Shown here: positions 13,613 to 18,859 of the stretch, one piece after another
Layout: the number at the start of each line of letters is the position of its first letter
Numbering within the stretch: position 1 is the stretch's first letter
NCBI GenBank assembly: GCA_035464675.1
Contig: DATHSA010000051.1
Coordinates: forward strand, 1 to 18,859
Origin: JAUYIV01 sp035464675
GTDB taxonomy: Bacteria > Actinomycetota > Acidimicrobiia > Spongiisociales > UBA11373
DNA: 18,859 nucleotides
Direction of reading: 5' to 3'
Position numbers and translations under genes: made by a program
Notes under the pieces: model-generated
Database searches by the model: none
What the model was told of the DNA's origin: nothing
What the model saw: only the letters and a program-made list of their open reading frames with translations

Positions 13613-13640
13613 GTCACCCGTTGCGCGTCTCCCGTCACCC
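13613..13640. repeat. four tandem GTYNCCC-type heptamers
   Basis: GTCACCC, GTTGCGC, GTCTCCC and GTCACCC follow one another without gaps in the 79-base space (13594-13672) between the convergent DUF554 and nickel-transporter genes. The same heptamer type occurs at 17004-17105. Confidence 0.8.
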
Positions 13641-13672
13641 GGCCTGCTGCCGGCGCGGAGGCACGGTGCCAC

Positions 13673-14491
13673 TCAACCGCCGAAGAACGCCGGCAGCACG
13701 GCCTCCTCCCCGAGCGCGAACAGGACGCCGACCACGACCGAGACCAGCGCGGTGATCGAGCCGAGCACGAGCTGGAAGCGCCGGCGTCGCTCTGCCGAAC
13801 GAAAGCCATATGCCGACGTCACTGCGATGAGCGTGTTGGTGGCGAAGAGCCCCACGAGGAAGGCGACGAGGACGGCGATACCGGACCCGGTGCCTCCGGC
13901 GTCGGCCGCGGCCAGGAAGATGACCACCTGAGTCGGTGTCTCTGCGCCCACGCCGTGGAGCATGCCCACACCGAGCGAGACCCGGCCGCCGTATTCGGCG
14001 CCGACGTCCTCGGGGCCATGGAGGTGCGGATGGGAGTGGACCCCGGGGAGCCTCCCGGGAGGGGGCTGGTCGTCTCCGTGGTGGTGGAGCTCTCCGGCGG
14101 CGTGGGCATGCTCGTGTACGAGTCGGCGCCGACGGCGGAACCGTGCCGCCAGACGTCGCACGCCCCGGATGATCAGCATCCACCGGCTCTGCATGCGGAA
14201 CTCGCCCCGATGAGCGATGAGGGCGTACGCCACGTAGACGCCGAGGAGGATCAGGGTCCAGCCGACGATCCGGCCAAAGACCGCGTCGATGGAGTCGGGC
14301 AGGTTGCGGCCGGCGGCGATGGCCACGATCCCGATCGCCAGCACCACCGCTCCATGCCCCAGGGCATAGATGGTGCCGAGAACCACACCGCGGCGTGGGC
14401 GGTCCTGGGTCGCGGCCAGGTCGGTGATGGCGGCGATGTGGTCCCAGTCGACGCCGTGGCGCATACCCAGGAAGAGGGCACTGACCAGCAA
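13673..14491 (-). CDS. nickel/cobalt transporter-like (UreH_2/NiCoT superfamily) membrane protein
   Basis: Predicted 272-aa membrane protein with about six hydrophobic segments. The first carries R-H-G-V-D-W-D-H-I (11-19), the metal-selectivity signature of nickel/cobalt permeases (H-x4-D-H). A second conserved site is M-L-H-G-V-G-A-E-T-P-T-Q (177-188). The cytoplasmic loop between them holds ten histidines in 33 residues (126-158). Known family role: uptake or efflux of Ni2+, Co2+ or related metals. The usual-codon start is TTG 14491, but it would cut into the first helix; an upstream in-frame CTG (14524) has a strong GGAGG four bases before it and adds L-L-L-A-T-A-G-L-G-V-G. It lies downstream of a Fur-family gene on the same strand, which suggests metal control. 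Confidence 0.88.
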   Translation of the reverse strand: MLVSALFLGMRHGVDWDHIAAITDLAATQDRPRRGVVLGTIYALGHGAVVLAIGIVAIAAGRNLPDSIDAVFGRIVGWTLILLGVYVAYALIAHRGEFRMQSRWMLIIRGVRRLAARFRRRRRLVHEHAHAAGELHHHGDDQPPPGRLPGVHSHPHLHGPEDVGAEYGGRVSLGVGMLHGVGAETPTQVVIFLAAADAGGTGSGIAVLVAFLVGLFATNTLIAVTSAYGFRSAERRRRFQLVLGSITALVSVVVGVLFALGEEAVLPAFFGG

Positions 14492-14528
14492 TCCGACACC
14501 GAGCCCGGCCGTGGCGAGGAGCAGGGTC

Positions 14529-14533
14529 CCTCC
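14529..14533 (-). promoter_or_regulatory. strong Shine-Dalgarno pointing to a CTG start of the transporter
   Basis: GGAGG on the minus strand precedes in-frame CTG 14524-14522 by four bases (GACC). No ATG, GTG or TTG lies at this spacing in the transporter frame, and the frame is open back to a TAG further upstream. Confidence 0.5.
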
Positions 14534-14576
14534 TAGTTGCGAACTCTTCGCAGGAGGCTAGTGCCACGGAGAGTCG

Positions 14577-14987
14577 CTACCGGCAATCCGGGCACAGTCC
14601 CGAGAGGGCGAAGTGGCCGGGCTCCACGAGAAATCCGGTGCTCTCGCCCACCCGATCGTCCACCGACCGGAGATCGCCTGGAGACACCTCCACCGTCGCC
14701 CCGCAGCGGCTGCAGACGATGTGATGGTGCGGGGGGTCGTCGGCCAGGTGATAGACCGAAGGGCCATGCCCCAGGTGGGTGTGCGTGAGCACCCCCGCCC
14801 GCTCCAGTGAGTCGAGCGTGCGATACACCGTCGCCTGATCGACGTCCACCCGCTCCACGATCGCCGCCGCGGTCAGGTGCTCCCCGTGATGCCGGGCGAT
14901 CACCTCGCAGACGGCCCGGCGCGGCGCGGTGGCGCGAAGGCCGGCCTGTCTGAGGGCGGCGATCAGATCGTCGGCGGTGATGTGCAT
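14577..14987 (-). CDS. Fur-family metalloregulator
   Basis: Predicted 136-aa DNA-binding protein. The winged helix includes R-A-T-A-P-R-R-A-V (18-26) and the recognition helix region A-T-V-Y-R-T-L-D-S-L-E-R-A-G-V-L (52-67). The C-terminal dimer domain has a structural zinc site of two Cys pairs, C92-x-x-C95 and C132-x-x-C135, and sensor-type histidines (H87-H89 in P-P-H-H-H-I; H125). The family covers Fur, Zur, Nur and PerR; I cannot choose between them by eye, but the neighbouring transporter favours a zinc or nickel sensor. I took ATG 14987; GTG 15020 would add 11 residues rich in proline. Confidence 0.92.
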   Translation of the reverse strand: MHITADDLIAALRQAGLRATAPRRAVCEVIARHHGEHLTAAAIVERVDVDQATVYRTLDSLERAGVLTHTHLGHGPSVYHLADDPPHHHIVCSRCGATVEVSPGDLRSVDDRVGESTGFLVEPGHFALSGLCPDCR

Positions 14988-15026
14988 GATGCCCAGAGGG
15001 TACGGCGGCGGGGATGGCACACCCCA

Positions 15027-15046
15027 CTCGAGCCAATACCCTCGAG
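15027..15046. promoter_or_regulatory. paired CTCGAG sites between divergent fur-family and lipoprotein genes
   Basis: The 81-base gap (14988-15068) contains two copies of the palindrome CTCGAG, 14 bp centre to centre, with AATACC and a TACCCT (-10-like) between them. This is where an autoregulatory operator could lie, but it does not match the Fur or Zur consensus I know. Confidence 0.3.
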
Positions 15047-15068
15047 AGGAGACGAGACGAGAGGCGCC

Positions 15069-15785
15069 ATGCGCTCACTGCCAACCAGCCTGGTCGTCTG
15101 CCTGCTCGTGTCGCTGCTGGCGGGGTGTGGTGACGACACCGCCGACACCACCACCACGACGACCCTCGGCACCACGACGATGGCGACGACCACATCTACG
15201 ACCACGACGACCTCCACGGTGGCCACCACCACGACCACCCTGGCTCCGGCGACCACCACCACCGAGGCCCCGAGCCTCGCTCTGGCACCGGAGGGCCTGG
15301 TGGTCATCGACTTCGGAGAGACAGACGAAGGAGCGGTGATAGCGGCAGTCACCGCTGAGCTGGGAGCCCCGTTGCGAGACAGCGGATGGCTGGTGGAGGG
15401 CGCTCCGCCGGCATGCGACGGACCGATCCGACAGGTCGATTGGGACGAGGACCTGGTCATCCAGTTCACCGAGGTGGAGACACCATTCGCCGGCGAAGGC
15501 ACCCGTCACTTCGCCAACTACACGGCCCGGACCGCCACCGTGGCGACCGTCGACGGTTTCCGGGTCGGCGACACGCTCGCCGACCTCCGGGATCACTACC
15601 CGGCCTCCGTGTTCGAGGATGCCCAGTACGACCTGCTTCTGGGCACACTCGTGGTGGAGGTCGCCCCCGGCTCGTCGGGCTCACTCCGCTATCACCTGGA
15701 CGTCGGGTACCCGGAGCCGGATACCCCCGATCCGGAGGCCGAGATCATCCTCATCATGGGCGGCCACCGGGTCTGCTTCGACTGA
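15069..15785 (+). CDS. lipoprotein with Thr-rich linker, unknown function
   Basis: Predicted 238-aa secreted protein. Signal peptide with lipobox L-L-A-G-C (C20), then a low-complexity linker at 23-68 in which more than half of the residues are Thr, a common wall-spanning or glycosylated spacer in actinobacteria. The globular part (about 70-238) includes D-F-G-E-T-D-E-G-A-V near 84 and D-G-F-R-V-G-D-T-L-A-D-L-R-D-H-Y near 163, the latter resembling the repeat type in which a short helix follows G-x-x-x-x-D-L. Two cysteines (near the middle and at the end) might form a disulfide. ATG 15069 follows GAGAGG. The open frame upstream overlaps the Fur gene and is not likely coding. Confidence 0.85.
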   Translation: MRSLPTSLVVCLLVSLLAGCGDDTADTTTTTTLGTTTMATTTSTTTTTSTVATTTTTLAPATTTTEAPSLALAPEGLVVIDFGETDEGAVIAAVTAELGAPLRDSGWLVEGAPPACDGPIRQVDWDEDLVIQFTEVETPFAGEGTRHFANYTARTATVATVDGFRVGDTLADLRDHYPASVFEDAQYDLLLGTLVVEVAPGSSGSLRYHLDVGYPEPDTPDPEAEIILIMGGHRVCFD

Positions 15786-15788
15786 TCA
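15783..15788. other. palindromic TGATCA formed by two abutting convergent stop codons
   Basis: The lipoprotein stop (TGA 15783-15785) and the NUDIX gene stop (TGA on the minus strand, 15788-15786) touch and form TGATCA, exactly as at 8898-8903. No separate terminator space exists. Confidence 0.9.
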
Positions 15789-16322
15789 TCGAAAGTAGTC
15801 GAGAAGACCCCTCACGATGAAGGCGGTCGCTCCCCAGAGGACCCCCTCGGGGAACTCGTAGAACCACATCGTCCTGCCACCCCACTCGGCAGTCCGCCAA
15901 TCTCCGTCGATCAGCAGTTGATCGATCGTCGGCTCGATGATGGCCGCCACCTCACCGGGCTCCGGCACCAGCTCCACCGGGCGCTGGACCCGCGCCACGA
16001 CCGGGGAGATCCGCATGGTCACCGATCTCGTGTGGACCGGGTCCAGGCCCCCCAGCACCTCGACGTCCTCCGGGGGAAGACCCACCTCCTCCCAGGCCTC
16101 ACGCACCGCCGTGTCGACGGGTCCGTCGTCGCCAGGCTCGATCATCCCGCCGGGGAACACCACGTCACCCGGGTGACTCCGCATCGTGTCCGGGCGTCGC
16201 GTCATGATCACCCGGAGAGATGCGCCGTCTTCGTAAAAGGGGACGAGCACCGCCGCCTTCATCTCGGGTCCCGTGTACACGGGTGGAAGAGCATCGAGGT
16301 GAGCCCAGAGGTTCGACGACAC
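15786..16322 (-). CDS. NUDIX hydrolase, NudL/CoA pyrophosphatase-like
   Basis: Predicted 178-aa hydrolase of nucleoside-diphosphate-linked substrates. The segment R-R-P-D-T-M-R-S-H-P-G-D-V-V-F-P-G-G (42-59) is the motif found ahead of the NUDIX box in NudL-type CoA pyrophosphatases. The NUDIX box continues to R-E-A-W-E-E-V-G (74-81), with metal-binding E75, E78 and E79. The first Glu of the canonical G-x5-E is Asp65, and the spacing to R-E is one residue longer than the classic box. I took GTG 16322, which gives the short N-terminal helix usual in this family; ATG 16262 is the alternative. It diverges from the GNAT gene. Confidence 0.88.
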   Translation of the reverse strand: MSSNLWAHLDALPPVYTGPEMKAAVLVPFYEDGASLRVIMTRRPDTMRSHPGDVVFPGGMIEPGDDGPVDTAVREAWEEVGLPPEDVEVLGGLDPVHTRSVTMRISPVVARVQRPVELVPEPGEVAAIIEPTIDQLLIDGDWRTAEWGGRTMWFYEFPEGVLWGATAFIVRGLLDYFR

Positions 16323-16342
16323 ACCTGGAGGGTATCGCCCGC

Positions 16343-16358
16343 AGCCGGTCGACCGGCT
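16343..16358. promoter_or_regulatory. 16-bp perfect palindrome between divergent NUDIX and GNAT genes
   Basis: AGCCGGTCGACCGGCT reads the same on both strands. It sits in the 71-base gap (16323-16393), 21 bases from the NUDIX start and 36 bases before the GNAT ATG. A TAGTCT at 16381-16386 could be a -10 for the GNAT gene. It fits an operator for a dimeric regulator. Confidence 0.45.
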
Positions 16359-16393
16359 TACCGCGACGTGCGACTTGGAATAGTCTCCGATCC

Positions 16394-16996
16394 ATGCCCA
16401 GGTCGCTGCCTGCCGAGCCTCGCCATACGCCGCGGCTCGAGCTGAGGCCGTTCCGGCGGCGCGACCTCGATGCACTGGTGGATGCCATCGAGGCATCCAT
16501 GGATGACCTCGAGCTGTGGCTCCCCTGGGCCAACCGCTCGTACGGACGATCCGACACCAACCGGTTCCTGCGCGAATCCCTTTCGGCTTGGTCCGACGGA
16601 CGAGCCTTCGACTTCGCGATTCGGACCCGGGAGGACCCCGACTTCCATCTCGGGAACATCTCGGTGTGGCCGACTTCGCGCCGCGAGCGAGCCGGCGAGA
16701 TCGGCTATTGGATCCGATCGTCGCTCACCGGCAAGGGAATAGCCACCGAGGCCGCGGCGCGGGTGGCCCAGGTCGGGTTCGAAGAACTGGAGCTGCACCG
16801 GATCACGCTCCGCATCGCCGTCGGCAACCGCCCATCCGAGCGGGTCGCCGAGAAACTCGGCTTCACCAAGGAGGGATTGCTCCGCAAGGAGGTCCTGGTG
16901 CGCGGCCGGTGGATGGACCACACCCTGTGGGCGATGCTCGAGGACGAGTACCGCGTGGCGAGGGACCGCTGGCGCGAGGAGAAATGGCTGGCGTGA
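16394..16996 (+). CDS. GNAT acetyltransferase, RimJ/RimL type
   Basis: Predicted 200-aa acetyl-CoA-dependent N-acetyltransferase. The N-terminus T-P-R-L-E-L-R-P-F-R-R-R-D (12-24) is the usual first strand of RimJ/RimL proteins. Motif A is I-G-Y-W-I then L-T-G-K-G-I-A-T-E-A (103-120), the acetyl-CoA pyrophosphate loop. Motif B includes N-x-x-S-x-R-V-A-E-K-L-G-F (145-157). Family members acetylate ribosomal protein N-termini or small amines and antibiotics; the substrate here cannot be read from sequence. ATG 16394 fits the family start; the open frame upstream overlaps the NUDIX gene. Confidence 0.92.
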   Translation: MPRSLPAEPRHTPRLELRPFRRRDLDALVDAIEASMDDLELWLPWANRSYGRSDTNRFLRESLSAWSDGRAFDFAIRTREDPDFHLGNISVWPTSRRERAGEIGYWIRSSLTGKGIATEAAARVAQVGFEELELHRITLRIAVGNRPSERVAEKLGFTKEGLLRKEVLVRGRWMDHTLWAMLEDEYRVARDRWREEKWLA

Positions 16997-17003
16997 GGAA
17001 TCC

Positions 17004-17105
17004 GTTGCCCGTTCCCCGTCACCCGTTGCCCGTTTGCCCCTCACGAAACGAGCGCTCCCTGCCGACCCGGTCTTCTCGGGGAACGGGAAACGGGTAACGG
17101 GCAAC
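17004..17105. repeat. inverted array of heptamers (GTYNCCC x4 facing GGGNAAC x4)
   Basis: In the 179-base gap between convergent GNAT and groEL (16997-17175), four direct heptamers (17004-17031: GTTGCCC, GTTCCCC, GTCACCC, GTTGCCC) are followed by a 46-base spacer and then four opposite heptamers (17078-17105: GGGGAAC, GGGAAAC, GGGTAAC, GGGCAAC). The outermost pair matches perfectly and the inner three with one or two mismatches each, so a long imperfect hairpin is possible. Confidence 0.85.
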
Positions 17106-17119
17106 CCCGACAATGAGAT

Positions 17120-17149
17120 CCGGGGGCGACCCGTGTGAGTCGCCCCCGG
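17120..17149. terminator. 11-bp perfect hairpin, terminator for groEL and/or the GNAT gene
   Basis: CCGGGGGCGAC (17120-17130) pairs perfectly with GTCGCCCCCGG (17139-17149) around an eight-base loop. It lies 27 bases beyond the groEL stop and between the two convergent genes. There is no U-tract, as is common for actinobacterial terminators. Confidence 0.7.
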
Positions 17150-17175
17150 AACGTGTCGATCGATCAGGCCGCGCT

Positions 17176-18800
<1,625 letters not shown>

Positions 18801-18804
<4 letters not shown>

Positions 18805-18859
18805 GACGCCTTCCTCTCTGAGCTGATGACGGCCAGCACGTCGCGGGCGGAGAGGATCA
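18801..18859 (-). CDS. groES: co-chaperonin GroES, 3' end only
   Basis: The last 18 complete codons of a minus-strand gene run off the right edge. They read I-L-S-A-R-D-V-L-A-V-I, the conserved final strand of GroES, followed by S-S-E-R-K-A-S and TGA (18803-18801). The usual protein ends soon after A-V-I, so the last residues form an extra tail encoded by the groEL ribosome-binding site region. The stop overlaps the groEL ATG as ATGA. The gene is too short for an ORF finder because it is truncated by the window edge. Confidence 0.88.

Noticed and set aside
11983..13809. 608-codon open frame on the minus strand
   Set aside because: It spans antisense to the HEAT protein and DUF554 genes and runs into the transporter gene. 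Its translation is low-complexity (Ser, Arg, Gly), whereas the plus-strand frames have recognisable families and a coupled start.
17004..17105. CRISPR array
   Set aside because: The repeat unit is only seven bases with no spacers, and no cas gene is present; the array is inverted, not regularly interspaced.

Overview
The window looks like chromosomal DNA of a high-GC actinomycete-type bacterium. The evidence is strongly GC-biased third codon positions, frequent GTG/TTG starts, a GuaB3-type protein coupled to GuaA, and a groES-groEL pair with an M-P-G-G-G-D-M-D-F C-terminus. A deep-branching actinobacterial class such as Acidimicrobiia is my inference, because the quinol:cytochrome c complex is not the fused qcrCAB type of typical Actinomycetes. 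I see no transposase, integrase, tRNA, rRNA or CRISPR array. No stretch longer than about 200 bases lacks a gene.

Left part (1-5198). A truncated plus-strand ORF and a small conserved-looking minus-strand gene are followed by a six-gene minus-strand operon in which every gene overlaps the next by 1 or 4 bases. In transcription order it encodes a two-helix small membrane protein, a GltD-like FAD/Fe-S oxidoreductase with two C-terminal [4Fe-4S] clusters, a split cytochrome b (b6-like half, then subunit IV-like half), a Rieske protein and a membrane-anchored monoheme cytochrome c. It ends at a good intrinsic terminator (876-898). This is the most interesting system in the window. I infer a menaquinol:cytochrome c oxidoreductase with a dedicated cytoplasmic flavin/Fe-S electron-input module. 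Its Qo motif is altered (PEWY becomes APWY) and it lacks the cysteine that holds heme ci in cytochrome b6.

Middle part (5389-11718). guaB3 and guaA overlap on the minus strand (purine nucleotide interconversion). A divergent lipoprotein gene follows, then trpS converging on it with directly abutting stop codons, then fhs (formate-tetrahydrofolate ligase) divergent from trpS.

Right part (11783-18859). A Nfu_N-like/HEAT-repeat protein is translationally coupled to a DUF554 membrane protein. A nickel/cobalt-type transporter with a His-rich loop sits behind a Fur-family regulator. Next come a Thr-rich lipoprotein, a NudL-like NUDIX hydrolase, a GNAT acetyltransferase, and groEL with the 3' end of groES at the edge.

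Between genes there are heptanucleotide repeats (GTYNCCC type in two convergent gaps, TGCCATC in one divergent gap), a 16-bp perfect palindrome between divergent genes, and two gene pairs whose stop codons meet as TGATCA. A 30-bp tandem duplication has copied a ribosome-binding site and start codon.
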